DNA of 64,000 bases, taken from NCBI RefSeq assembly GCF_043641665.1, contig NC_092189.1, forward strand, positions 19,015,333-19,079,332, written 5' to 3'. This document shows, piece after piece, positions 26,600 through 38,188 of this stretch. The translations under genes and the position numbers were made by a program. This DNA is from Enoplosus armatus (taxonomy: Eukaryota > Chordata > Actinopteri > Centrarchiformes > Enoplosidae). The notes beneath the pieces were generated by a model, which made no database searches, was not told the origin of the DNA, and was given only the letters and a program-made list of their open reading frames with translations. Position 1 is the first letter of the stretch, and each line of letters begins with the position of its first letter.

Positions 26600-27035
26600 C
26601 CAGAGTCAATAATAATTTGCCATGAAATTCTATGCAGACATTAGTGACACATCTACTGGTCGGACTGGCACAAAATCTGGTACACATGTTTATGATTTTC
26701 ATCTAGTGCCACCAGTAGGTCAATATTTAAATGTGTCTAATACTTTGTTTTATCACCAAATACCTGCAAAACTAATAGCATTCCCATCAACCACAGCTGT
26801 GCTTGTCTTTAATGCTGAATATCTAATATTAGCATGCTAACACTCTAAATTAACATTACACTTACTGAACATCAGCATGTTAGCATTGTCATTGTGAGCA
26901 TTTAGCTCAAAGCCCTGCTGTGTCTAAGTGCAGCCTCACAGAGCTGCTAGTGTGTGTGTGTAGCGTGAACTACAACTTTCATTTCATTGTGCAGCCCTGT
27001 GTTGGAGAATGACAAATAAATATACCTTGAACTTT
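26600..27035 (+). repeat. decayed teleost interspersed repeat with SINE-like tail
   Basis: 'ttgccatgaaattctatgc', 'atctagtgccaccagtaggt', 'tatcaccaaatacctgcaaa', 'catcagcatgttagcattgt' and 'cagcctcacagagctgctag' occur in the order known to me for a highly abundant teleost repeat. The end 'tcattgtgcagccctgtg..gaatgacaaataaa' resembles a retroposon tail. No coding capacity. Confidence 0.65.
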
Positions 27036-27978
27036 ACACCTTAGTCTTGTTCTCTTCTTCTCAGTTGAATTTCACATTTATATTGTCATGTACACTTTTG
27101 TTTTTTGTAGTATTTATTTAAAAAAAAGAAAATCTAAATCACAGGTATATACCAGATGTTCCCAAACTGGGGGGCTGTGGGGCGTTTGACTCTACTCTTT
27201 ACAACGTGTAAAAACATTGTGACTTGTGGCTGCTTTCATGACTTACCACAAAAAACAGCATTAGTTTGTAGCGATACTTTCATGGAATTTACAAAAGTGT
27301 TTTATGTTTCTGACCTTTTAAAAACTGTATGTCATTTTCAGTTTTAATGACTGAAGTATTAATGATCTATTTGATTGATTGAACATGGTGATAGTGATAT
27401 GTCAGACATTTAAATTTTTCCTGTGCAGCTTGAGCCAAGAACTGTTCTATTTTAATAGAAACTGCATTAGTCATTTTAGGCTGAGAGACTCCCATCTGCT
27501 TTGCAAAATTATCCTCACTCATTAGTCTGAAAAAAAGAGTGGTCAGATCAGTCAATAACTGATAAGAGGAGGACAAACAGCCACATAGCGCTAACAGCTT
27601 TTCAGATACAATCCAAATGCACCAGTCCAATCAAAATGCAGTCAATTAGTATAAAGAAGTCTGCATGACACAAAATGATGATTCTGAATATCACCATGGA
27701 AACGCAGTTTACACAGACTCGAAAATCCAACAGCTTTGAACACACCTCAGTACCCAGAATAATGCTAGTCTATTGCAGCTGTCTATTGCAGCAACTATTT
27801 CCCATAATCTATGATGAAAGGCTGAAATTTATATCTCTTGAAAAACTACCACACCGTGGTGGGCAGAATGTTTCTTTTAGAGCTATTTTGGGCATACAAT
27901 GTACCCTATGTATACGAGTGCCACTCTAGCAACCAAAGGCCTCATTATACAAGAGGAGAGAAAAGAGGTTCTACTTTA
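27036..27978. other. non-coding stretch, no gene recognised
   Basis: Short frames only. A partial motif 'ggcctcattatacaa' near 27938 resembles the terminus of the element that follows and may be a broken end of the same family. Confidence 0.4.
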
Positions 27979-28216
27979 GGGGCCTCATTTGTACAGGAAT
28001 GCAAAGTCGTTCTCCCAGGTTCAGCGAGGAAAACATTTTTCATGTAATTTGACTAAATGAACACACTGGACGTGGGCATCGCTGACCTACAAAGTTAACC
28101 TTGTTTCTTTTGTATTTTTGGAGGAGCTGTAGCATTTGGCGCTCTGATTTCTGAAGCAGCCCGGGGGACCGCAGGCTCAGAAACTAAAGATAATGAGACT
28201 GTACAAATGAGGGACA
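27979..28216. mobile_element. short MITE with CTCATTTGTACA termini
   Basis: CTCATTTGTACA at 27984-27995 has an exact reverse complement at 28200-28211, enclosing about 205 bases with no coding capacity. The outer bases are less well matched (GGGGC against TGTCC). The structure fits a small inverted-repeat element. The family is not certain. Confidence 0.55.
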
Positions 28217-30149
28217 GCACAAGAGAAACATGCTTTGGAACAAAATGGAAAAAAAAGTTTAAAAGAAGCCAATCATTTCTGACGTGTCATACAAGTAGAT
28301 TCAGTTGTTAATGTCAGCAGAAAGCAATTACTGTATATTATAACTCCAGTTCTTATGCAAGTATTTCTTGATGTAATAACACCATATAGTTGGATCATAA
28401 TCCGTTCATCAGCAGTTGAAGCAGAGCAGTTTATATACTGCAGTTTAAAAAACATTATGTCAGTGGGTGCACAATTCATTTTGAGGAACAATATAACAAA
28501 GTGATGGGAGTAATGAAGGTCTACATTTGCAGTACATCATGCATATTTTAAGAAATATGGGCATATTTTCTTAAAAACACATCATCAGGTTTTAAGCGAA
28601 AGTTAAATTATCAAAATTTAAATATTGGTTTCTTTTGGGGTCCAGTTTCAACAAGCATGTATTTCTTTTGTACTCACTGAAAATTAGTTGGGAGAAATAC
28701 AATGTAAATTCAATACACTGGTAAAGGATGTGGTCTACAATCAGTACAAGTCACTGGAGCTTCATGTGCGGCCATCTTCATAAATCTTCAAAATTTAACA
28801 CTGTCATGACCTGTGCCTAACTTTTGATGTGCATTCACCGGACAACTCATGCTGTTTCAGAAACATAAAGCATAAAGTTAAGAGTAGCTTCTAGTACAGT
28901 TTTAGTTTCCTTGATTGTTTCACACACTGCTTTAGAGAAGATACCATTTATTACAATATTATTTATTCACAGTCAATTTTCGATGTATTTTTAGAGAAAA
29001 CTGTAATGTAATTGCGAGTAATACGCTGAAATATGATTGTAGTCATTCGACAATTAACATCAGCATACAAAAATGATGTTGACTTGTACCCACTATGCAA
29101 GTCAGATGATATCAGTGGGTGGTTCACCAAAGTTTGTGAGAGGTCATTGCTGATTTAATCGCCAAAGAATACATCAAAACTATTTAAAGGTTCTTGGGTA
29201 ACACCTTTTCTTTTGAGAAATTGTAGCATAATATACAGTTTTACTGTGGCTGTTACCAATGACAACTAGGCCTTTTACATTTATGGTAACTGAAGTGAAA
29301 TGTAATGGATGTTTGTAATTCAGCTGTGGTGTATATAGGTTATGTATATATGCAGCACAACAGTAAATGCTTAGTAGTTTACTATGTATGTTATGTACTG
29401 TCATGGGATTGTCCTGATTATCAAAAACTCTTAATATGAATTTTTGGTAATAATTAGAAACAGTTTTCTGACACATTACGTTATCAAAGTGAATGAGTTG
29501 TATAGTGTAGTACTACAGCTGTACATCACTGTACAATGTTAGCAATCTTTAATGTATTGCTATTAAAGTATGGTATATGTAAGTAATAACATAGCTTCTA
29601 TTTTTTGTTTCATGTCGTACGAAATGGTGGATAATTGTCACTTCGCATGAGAGTGTTTCTGGAGACATAAATAATACGCTTCATGAATAATGTGCAAATT
29701 CCTTATTTCATTGTTGTGATGTTAATACAATAATGCTGTTTACTTAATACTCAAAAGAAGTCTGTGATCCGTCAGTGAGGCTGAGGAGAAGAACATTTCA
29801 CTATGTATTTAGTCAGACTCATTGGTACAAATACATCTTCATTTATTTCACATACATTTTTTTTACTTTTACTTTGAAGTTTTCACAATCTAAATGATTC
29901 AACAACAAAATGAAGAACTACCACAACAAAGTCCAAATTTCCTATTGGGGAAAACTATGCAAATGTCACTGTAGTAAAATTGACACATGTATTTTGCCAA
30001 CCAGCAAAGGTACAGGTAAAGTAATAAAAAGAGACAAAAATAGGACAAAAAGGTGGTTCATGTAGGTACTTTGACCAATACTGGGTCATCTTGATGATGA
30101 GCCAAGTGTTATGTTAGATCCTGAACAGTGTTTGAGGACTGTTTTTGCA
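28217..30149. other. AT-rich 3' flank of lingo2, no gene
   Basis: No reading frame with a recognisable domain. AT-rich sequence with additional minus-strand AATAAA matches (29842-29847, about 28960), so part may be an extended lingo2 3' UTR. It contains a near-perfect inverted repeat at 28546-28576. No known interspersed repeat was recognised. Confidence 0.5.
28546..28576. repeat. near-perfect inverted repeat
   Basis: TTTTAAGAAATATG (28546-28559) against CATATTTTCTTAAAA (28562-28576) pairs fully with one bulged base and almost no loop. It lies in the 3' flank of lingo2. Confidence 0.85.
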
Positions 30150-30928
30150 AAATGCTCAACATTTTTCATAAATAAAATCTTTTTTATTTTATTTTTGTTG
30201 ATAAATAATATATATTTGTTACTATCTAGGATTCAATTGGGGGATCAGGGACAGATAATCACCCATAAAAGCCCTTCCTTAATCCATGGAAACTTCAAAA
30301 GTCTGAAGAATGTTCTTGCTGAACATATGGGGTATATCAATTTTGGCTAATGCATCCCATGAATATTGCTATGAATAGTTCTTTTGAATGAATATGTACA
30401 TACATGTACATAATGAAGCATTAAGTACACATATGCAATGTATTGAACATAGGAAATTATGGTCTGTTTCATTGATTTGTTCAGTGAATAAGCATGGCGC
30501 AAGACTAAACAAAGAAGGTTAATAGCTTAGATACAAATTGGTACTGTACATGGTTGAGCAGAGTCTGTAGATCCAACCCAAAACTGAAATGTCCTTTTTG
30601 GGCATATAAATTTCAAAAAGCTGATAGATGACACCTATTCCATTCAGGTCCCCGTGGCGGCAGTTTTCACTCCTCATCCATAAAGAAGTTTGCCCACTGG
30701 CAATTATGTAAGGATGTCCTACTACGATATTCGGTATTTGAAACACAGTATCCAAGCATTATGTCAAGATCCAGCGATTTAAAGTACTGCTCATCTTGTT
30801 ATGATTCCCCAAATCTTTTCACTACCACTCTCCCTGCAGCAGTGGGAAGTTCAGTAGTCCAATTTCCAAAAAAATACATTGTACTTTGGGCATTTCCACA
30901 ATCCAGAATCTTGGTTCTATGTAAGAAG
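30150..30928 (-). other. lingo2: probable lingo2 3' UTR (proximal part)
   Basis: Sequence following the stop codon on the minus strand. It is AT-rich and lacks recognisable transposons. Overlapping AATAAA signals on the minus strand (TTTATT at 30183-30188 and 30188-30193) are followed by T/GT-rich sequence, so a 3' end near 30150-30175 is plausible. Further AATAAA matches occur at 29842-29847 and near 28960, so longer 3' UTRs are possible. A UGUACAUA Pumilio-type element sits at 30400-30393. The exact transcript end cannot be determined from sequence alone. Confidence 0.4.
30393..30400 (-). promoter_or_regulatory. Pumilio-type UGUACAUA element in the 3' UTR
   Basis: On the minus strand the sequence reads TGTACATA, an exact match to the PUF consensus UGUAHAUA. 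It is 529 to 536 bases after the lingo2 stop codon. It sits in a nearly palindromic stretch with further TGTA motifs. Functional binding is inference. Confidence 0.35.
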
Positions 30929-32770
30929 TCACATCATTTTCATGTTAAAACGACGAGGACCAGCTTGTCCCTCTGCCGAGTCAACGTTAGTGCCGTTAGA
31001 CTTTGACCGAGGCACATATTCAACATCAATGTTGTTTTTATGTTTTCCTTTCCCTCTGCTCCAAACGAAAAGGAGCAGGAAACAAAACAAGACCACTCCC
31101 AGGAATGTGAAACAACCCATAGCTGTTGACACTAAAATAGTCTTTAGGTCTAAACCGAGGGTCACGCCGGCCGTGCCATTGGCAGTGGTATTGTTGGGAT
31201 CTGTGTAGTACTGGGTCCTGTTAGCATACAGCGATCCCAGACTTTTCACCGCCAATGAAGTCATCAGGGTGTCATTCCCAGCAGTGTTAGAGGCAAGGCA
31301 AAGGTACACTCCGCTGTCTTGTACCTCTGCTGACTTTATCTCCAGTGTACCATTGTTGTGGACGGTAACTCTACCATGGCTCCTACTTGTCAGAACTCGT
31401 CGACGTGGGGACAACCAGGACACAATGGGCCTTGGTGTCCCCTCAGCACTGCAGCGCAACATCGCCTGCTGGCCCTCATCAACAGTGATCGTTTGAGTTT
31501 TATTCTCACGAATTTTTGGCTTGGTACATGTCACGTAATAAGACAGGAGAGTCTCTTTAAACTCCTTAAAAGGCCTGCCACGAATACCTTCAGGTGTGCT
31601 GCACTCCGGCTGTGACTCCCCAAAGAAGATGGAGTGCCTTTTCTGTAGGATCCACATGAGACGACAGTCGCACACCAAGGGGTTGTTGTCAATCAGAAGA
31701 ACCTCCAGAGCCTCAGGAGACTGAAAAACACCCTTCTCCAGTGTATCCAGTCGGTTGTAAGAGACATTGAGGACTTTTAGCCCCCGCAGGCCCTGGAAGG
31801 CATATGGTTCAATGGTGGTTAGCTGAGCTCCAACCAGATGGAGCTCTTGAAGCCGAACCAGTTCCATCAGCATTCCCCCTTCAATGTGCCGAATGCGGTT
31901 GTAGGACAGGTTGAGGTGTGTCAGGTAGGGCAGATGCTTCAGGGCTTGGTAAGGGAAGGAGGACAAGTTGGTGTTGGTTATGAACAGCGTGGTCAGGTTG
32001 AGGCCATGCAGGGTATTGGCTGGCACATGGTCAAGTGAAGGCCAATTATCAATTTCTAAATTCCGCAGCCGGAACAGCTTTTTGAATGAGTAAGGATGCA
32101 AAGTGCTGATGCTGAGGTATCGTAGATGGAGGCTGACCAGGTTGTGCAGGTGGGAAAGGGCCTCGGTGGGTACAACTGTAAGGTTGCATCTTTCTAAGGT
32201 TAGTATCTCCAGGCTTAAAAGTCCACTGAATGCACGGTGAGAAATGTAAACCAGATCATTGTCACCCACTTCCAAAAACTTTAGATTGTGCAGGTCCTGG
32301 AACATGTAATCCAGGAGGATCACGATCTTGTTGTCACTTATATCCAGTCGGGTAAGATTTGTTAAGCCCGTGAAGACGCCCAGAGGAATGAGTTTGATAC
32401 GGTTGCTCTTGAGACTGAGCAAGTGCATGTTGAACAGGGCATTGAAAGCTCCGGGCTCAACATAACTGATAATATTTCCACTGAGATCAAGTTCCTCAAG
32501 CCCAGGAAAGGCAACAAAGTCATCAGGGCTGATCATTGTCATTTTGTTCTTACTCAGGTCCAGAATCCTGGTCTCTGTTGGGATGCCGTCCGGGATGCTG
32601 GGCATGCGCTTGCGGTGACAGACAACTGCCTTGCTCTGTGCCGAACACTCGCAGCGCGAGGGACATCCCAGGGTGGAACCCACAAAGACAGCCACGAGGG
32701 CCAGTCCCAGGAATGGTTGCCAGCATGAGACGACCGTGTGCAGCATGACTTTGCTCATACAGTCGACCAT
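30929..32770 (-). CDS. lingo2: LINGO2: LRR and Ig domain transmembrane protein
   Basis: Single-exon, intact reading frame ending in TGA at 30931-30929. Residues are numbered from the internal Met at 32746 (605 aa, close to human LINGO2 at 606). They show a hydrophobic signal peptide (1-27), an LRRNT cysteine cap (C28, C32, C34, C43), about twelve LRRs (about 59-353), an LRRCT cap (C359, C361, C382, C407), one I-set Ig domain (about 411-500, C432 and C483, motif DSGVYLC), a TM helix (about 536-562) and a short cytoplasmic tail with EYVPR and a RRFNMKM end. At least twelve N-glycosylation sequons are present. MLHT..SCWQPFLGLA at the N-terminus and the TM/tail segment favour LINGO2 over LINGO1, 3 or 4. 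Family knowledge: LINGO proteins are neuronal surface proteins; LINGO1 is a Nogo-receptor co-receptor, and LINGO2's role is less settled. The start chosen is the first ATG after the splice acceptor (32770, A at -3 and G at +4). It adds MVDCMSKV ahead of the mammalian-type start. Reading further upstream runs into intron. Confidence 0.96.
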   Translation of the reverse strand: MVDCMSKVMLHTVVSCWQPFLGLALVAVFVGSTLGCPSRCECSAQSKAVVCHRKRMPSIPDGIPTETRILDLSKNKMTMISPDDFVAFPGLEELDLSGNIISYVEPGAFNALFNMHLLSLKSNRIKLIPLGVFTGLTNLTRLDISDNKIVILLDYMFQDLHNLKFLEVGDNDLVYISHRAFSGLLSLEILTLERCNLTVVPTEALSHLHNLVSLHLRYLSISTLHPYSFKKLFRLRNLEIDNWPSLDHVPANTLHGLNLTTLFITNTNLSSFPYQALKHLPYLTHLNLSYNRIRHIEGGMLMELVRLQELHLVGAQLTTIEPYAFQGLRGLKVLNVSYNRLDTLEKGVFQSPEALEVLLIDNNPLVCDCRLMWILQKRHSIFFGESQPECSTPEGIRGRPFKEFKETLLSYYVTCTKPKIRENKTQTITVDEGQQAMLRCSAEGTPRPIVSWLSPRRRVLTSRSHGRVTVHNNGTLEIKSAEVQDSGVYLCLASNTAGNDTLMTSLAVKSLGSLYANRTQYYTDPNNTTANGTAGVTLGLDLKTILVSTAMGCFTFLGVVLFCFLLLFVWSRGKGKHKNNIDVEYVPRSKSNGTNVDSAEGQAGPRRFNMKMM

Positions 32771-32782
32771 TCTGTCACGGTT

Positions 32783-32833
32783 CTGCAAGAAAGAAAGGAC
32801 GAGAACAAAGAGAGAAAGGAAGAGGTTAGTCAC
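32783..32833 (-). other. lingo2: 3' splice site of the lingo2 coding exon
   Basis: On the minus strand a CTAAC branch-point match (32829-32825) is followed by a long pyrimidine-rich tract and CAG at 32785-32783. The exon starts at 32782 and the first ATG is 12 bases further on. The branch adenosine (about 32826) lies about 43 bases from the AG, within the usual range. The frame stays open upstream to 32833 but begins there with GTG, and it translates the branch-point region and pyrimidine tract, so it is not coding. The site shows that the mRNA has at least one upstream, probably non-coding, exon, as LINGO genes usually do. Confidence 0.85.
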
Positions 32834-35039
32834 TCAGGATGGGCCTTGTGGTAGCTGTGTTCCAGTAGAATTAGTTAATATTACAAATAATATGGCAAAA
32901 ATATAGCCTTAGGTGCCTTTACTAGTATTGTATAGTATGACAACAGATTGGATGGACCTCACCGCACATTAATGTCTCATTCTTGCCGTCGTATTGCCAT
33001 CTAGATTTTTATTCAAATACAGGCAAGTTTGACAATTGGGCTCATAATTTTGGTTGGGCATCTCCTAGTGTTTGAATTTGTCTCCATCTGCTGTTTTTGT
33101 TTTCCTTTCATCTACAGGACACTGATCAAGGCACAACAATTCTGGTTAAAATGTTTCCCCGCTGAGTGTTTGCAGTTACTTTGATTTTCACCAAAAATCA
33201 AAATAACTGTTAAACGTGCATCTTTTGCTGCCCATTTTACGACTTCACTTTCTGTGTTTTAACAATTTCACAAAACTTGTTTTCCTTTAGAAGAGTTTTG
33301 ATAGTGTTTACTGCAAATCTAAGCCAGAAGAACCGATCAGGGTGACTTAGTGTGTTCTGAGTAAACGTGTTGTATCTCTAGTTGACATGGTTTGTTTTTT
33401 CACACATGTTCTCTGTCTATATAAAGAAAAGGAAGAAACAACCCCAAACAGCTAAAATGGCAGAATGAAAGAAATCAATCATGAAAAAAATGCTTGGCAC
33501 TTTATGCAGTTCATGGTCAAATGTGACCAAAGCCAATCAACAAGTAACAATTGTTGAAGGGCATTATTCAGTGTTGCAAAAATATTATTTATGTGATTAC
33601 TACAAAGGTCGCAAATGCCACTAAACAAAGGTCTCATGTTTAATATTTTTTAATCCAATTTAGTAATTAATTCAAACAGTATGCAAAAAAATGGTGGATG
33701 TATTAAATCAGATAATTGTACCATCTCCATTCAAATAAACCCAATGGCAAAAGAGAGTCAGCCTGACAGATATATCACCTCATAAGTAATTTAAAGTGAT
33801 TGCGCAGGGCTGCTACAGTACAGTGAGAACCATAAACTTGATCAACCATTTGTGTGTTAAAGCACAAATTAGCAAACACCATTATACAGCAAAAATGAAT
33901 AAAAATGGAATTCTTATTTCTACTTTCTGCACTTTTGTGGTCAAAAAGATTGTGGTCGACCCCCTCCATTTTAAGTGATCTTGATAGATGTGTACATACA
34001 TGAATTAGATGAGAAATATCAGGCATTTTGGCTCACGTATGTATATATATTTTATTATGTTTTTTTATTATTATTTCATTGTTTTCATGCAGCCTCTGCA
34101 AAAATCTACATTAAAACAAAACCTGGTCCATCTTAAATCTATTTGCTATGCTGGAAGCGCATGAAGACGAGCAGATATACTGTATGACCTGAATGCACTG
34201 CTTGCCACAAACAGACTGGGTGACAGGTTGCAAGGATTGCAAACCATCCCTGCTTCATTTGGTGTGTCATGGACTGTGCTAAATTTAACCTATGAGAGGA
34301 ATAATCTGAATTTCTCCCCAGGCTCTTAATATGCTAACAGATTATCGTGCAAAGATAATATGATGGCATACCCATCTAAAGAGAAACAGTATGTAAACCC
34401 AAGAAATCAATTCAAGCGCTCATCTCTAAGCTCCAAGTGACACAATTCAAATGTGCACAATAAAATTAGACAACTGTTTTTATGTTTTTATAATTTACAA
34501 TCGAAATATTGTTTTCTATTAAAACGCAGGCACCACATTGATATGATTTTAAATCATATTCATGTGCGTCATTGACCTAATATGTAAATGTAAATATTTG
34601 TATTCATTCATGACCTCAATGTGCATCAGTTACTGATATTCATAGATTTTTCCTTTTTTGTGTCTTTACTTTCCCTTGCCTCCAGTTTGCTATAAAGCTT
34701 TATTGCTACAGTTAGTGGGCACCATATGGTTGTCTCTCATTTGCTGCTGACTTGTAAAACATTGCCAAATGTGCATTGGCCCGTTTAAGTGTTCAACAGC
34801 TTTCTAATAGTTTATTTGTAATGTAAAGCTAAACCCTTAGTCCTTGCATTAAAAGCACTACCTTTCTGTATTATGCTCAACATTTATGCTAACATGCTCA
34901 GCAAAAATTGTCTTCACAAAACACCTCTGTTATTGCTGTTTTTCATTTTGTGAACCAATACGGGGAAGTGTGAATTTAATTTGCTTTGTTTTCATAGATT
35001 GCTACTGCATTACATTTTCAAAGGCTAGATCAATTTGTT

Positions 35040-35310
35040 TTTGAGGTCTGACCGAATAGTGTCTTTAGTATCAAGTATCAAAAACCGTTAAGTACTAAAT
35101 CTTGACACAAATTCTTAAACAATACTTGATTGTGTTAATAGTTTTGTTGATATTTTGTATTTTATTGAGGCAAAATGAATTTGGATATTCAGCGTATTCA
35201 GGTATTGAAAAAAATATTGATTCTGGTATTGATACAGTAGTGAATTGGCAATATTATCCCCAAAAATGTAAACAATACCCAGTATTCAGTATCGTCGATC
35301 AATTACTTTA
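35040..35310. repeat. possible decayed repeat rich in 'gtatca/gtattga' motifs
   Basis: Repeated variants of 'agtatcaagtatcaaaa', 'ggtattgaaaaaa', 'ggtattgatacagta' and 'agtattcagtatcg' resemble a teleost repeat in which 'ggtatcgatac' recurs. The match is diffuse and the boundaries uncertain. Confidence 0.35.
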
Positions 35311-35360
35311 TCTAACACAGTGTTCAATCAAACATATCTAGATACACTAACGTGACCGTG

Positions 35361-35380
35361 ACACACACACACACACACAC
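35361..35380. repeat. (AC)10 microsatellite
   Basis: Ten perfect AC units. Confidence 0.95.
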
Positions 35381-37434
35381 GTCTGTACAGGAGATATTTT
35401 CGTGTCCGTGTGATTCTTCCCACATAATAACCGTCTTATGCACACATGCACTGTCCACATGGATTGCAGCACCATATGATTCAATGGTTTACTAAGAGGG
35501 TGTCTAATCAGTATAATGATTGGATGTCTTTGTAACAGTGTGTAATCAGTGTAAGAGTGAGCCTGTGATGTGACCCCCCTCACCTGGGCGCTTCTGAATT
35601 GGAGAACCATAATGCAAGTGCATCATCAGTAGCACCCGCTGAAGTGCGTCCCATGCAGGAGCAAATGCTGCACAGAATTAGTCAGATGCCCCAAGGCAAC
35701 ATCCACAAATAAAATCCCCACTATCTGCTCACTGATTGATTGTGTGCTGCTTGTGCCCTTCAAAAGGAAAGACAAAACACAACACAGGATGCTAGATTTT
35801 GTGACCTATCATATTCAGTAGTTATAGAAAAAGAAGATCCATTGGTTGGATTTTAACTTGGATTTTCAGCCTTGAATGAAAAATATTATTTTAGCAGTGT
35901 AGCTTGTGTTTCTGTAAACTGTCAGAATGTAGACAACGTGACATCAAGGTGAGAGTATGGTAGCAGAAAGAATATATTCTGCCACCTGAAACGACAGTGC
36001 TAGTTTTTTTCAATAGTTCTTCAGAATCAAAGGGCACAGGCTTTTTTCTAGATTCGCCATTTTATATTGATGTTCACCAGTCACATGGAGGAAGCAAAGA
36101 CAACCGGTAGCTCTACAAAAAGAGATCTCAGCAATAGAATATATTGCAGCCACAAAATAGAATGAAAAATCTCTCACACAACTCTAACTTCAAAGTCAAA
36201 CACAAGAATTTCAGAACTTTGCCAGAAAGAGCTCCTGGAATACAACAAATGTCAAAAAAATTACTTTAGGGTCCCATAGGACAGTTAATTTTATTTCTTG
36301 TACCATTTTTACCAACATTTCCATTTTATCTCTATTCGGAAAACTTCCAGTGACATTCAGGAACGCAGAAATCCTGCAATGCACTATGAGATAAGACTGC
36401 ACAGTGAAGGTGTTTCTATAATGTGGCCCCTGACCCACATTAGTGCAGGGTTGGATCCTGAGAGGGGGAGGATAACAGCTAATGGTGTCTGACTCAGCAT
36501 CAATCTGTGAACAGCCATTTTGCAGCGGTGCTGAGGTCGCCTGCGCAATGCCATCATCCCAAGCATATGTACACAAGTGGCCCAATGTGGATCTAAAACC
36601 TACATAACACTCCAGACGATTAGATTATGATTTACTCCTCCACTATGCCAATATAAGAGAACATATTAGTCTTAGCTCATTTCTAATACGTATCCAGTTT
36701 TCTATTTTCTATTCAAACTAATTTCCATATGAATCGCTAAGAACATGCAGGGCTCTTCCATCCCGTGATGCCGCTCTTTAGTTTTCAACACAGCTCGGGG
36801 CTAACTAGTAAGAGCATGAGTTGGGGTGACGTTTGTCTTTACCACAGCGGCAAAACACAGCCCTGCGTTCGCATGTTAGTCCCCTAACATGTCTTCACCA
36901 ATTCTCTGAAATGCTTTCCGTGAAAAAAAAAAAGAGGCTCATATTACTTCATCTTGCACCTCACTCTTTTACATATTCACGCTAATTACAGGTATATTCG
37001 CTACCTGTTTTGTCAGACTAATGTAGATCCGTGTAGCTTTGACCTCTGCACACTCTGGTATCCAGGTGAACACTGCAAGAGGATTTATCAGACAGAAATC
37101 GAGAGCTGAGAGCGGAGCTACTGTACACAGGAGATTGCAATCGCTCCCCAGGCAGGCAACTGATATCTTCCCCGGGTCATCGCTGAATTTCTGTCTCGGT
37201 ATTTTTCTTTCGCACAACCTCACTATGACTCTTTCATTTTGCTCACATCTTTTAACTTCCTGTGTTTGTACCTCCCCTAATTGATATGTACTATTTTGTG
37301 TTTCTATTTTTAGTGCTTTTAATGTCACGCATTGCTTAGACAATGATTCATCATTACTGTTACTTTACTTGGATGTTTGAGCTTCACTGTGCAGAATGAT
37401 GAATATGCACAGTTTGACACCAGAAGGCTTTCAC

Positions 37435-37451
37435 GGGGTGGGGGGGGGGGG
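37435..37451. repeat. G-rich homopolymer tract
   Basis: GGGG, T, then an unbroken run of G. Potential G-quadruplex on the plus strand. Confidence 0.85.
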
Positions 37452-38140
37452 TCTTTAAATAGTTTTTGGAGTTTGGAATTTCCACAATAGGAACATATAA
37501 GGAACATATATCATAAAGCAAATGTGTTTAAGATGAGCATTTAGAGGACCGAGTAGAATCTACAGTGCGCAAGGTGGTGATAATAGACAAACAAGTAAAT
37601 GTGCAATTTAAAAGTTAAGTCAGTAACATTTCCATTTAAAAAGGTGATTATGGCTCATTTACCTGTAATTTTCCACTTAACCTATGGGTGTGCAATAAGT
37701 ACAGCTAAAGAAACAATATAGTAAATACAGTAGAATTTGTTCGATTAGTTATTTGTTTACTAAAAAGGCAATGTGTTTAAGATCTCATGATTTTGGTATT
37801 TGAAAACACTAAACTAAAAGACAAAGAGATAATTTTGTTGGTTATTCAGGCAATTTTTAGATATTTCCAGACATTTTGTGTCATAATGTTGTGACAAAGC
37901 AGTCCACAAATAATCATCTTATGCTAAAAAGTCCTGCAGTCAGGACATGGAAGTTGTTTAATATACAGTATGAGATGATTTCAAAGGTAAGCCTGACATT
38001 TATTTATTCATTGATTCTCTTTTATGAGAAAATCAACAATAAATATCTCGACACAATTCACATGCTGCTGCATTCTTTAGCTACATTTTAACAGTATTCA
38101 TACATTCATGCACACAGAATATCAGCAAAACAAATGAATA

Positions 38141-38188
38141 CATATATATATATGTATATATATATACATATATATATATCTATCTATA
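38141..38188. repeat. AT-rich simple repeat
   Basis: Imperfect TA/CATATATA repeat ending in 'tctatctatatgg'. Confidence 0.85.

Noticed and set aside
32771..32833. Upstream extension of the lingo2 frame (21 codons)
   Set aside because: It starts with GTG and translates the branch point, pyrimidine tract and CAG of a splice acceptor, so it is intronic.
30879..32906. Plus-strand frames overlapping lingo2
   Set aside because: Antisense shadows of the lingo2 coding exon.
36211..37343. Two 124-residue minus-strand frames (36211-36585 and 36969-37343)
   Set aside because: No domain, no splice context tying them together and ordinary length for chance.
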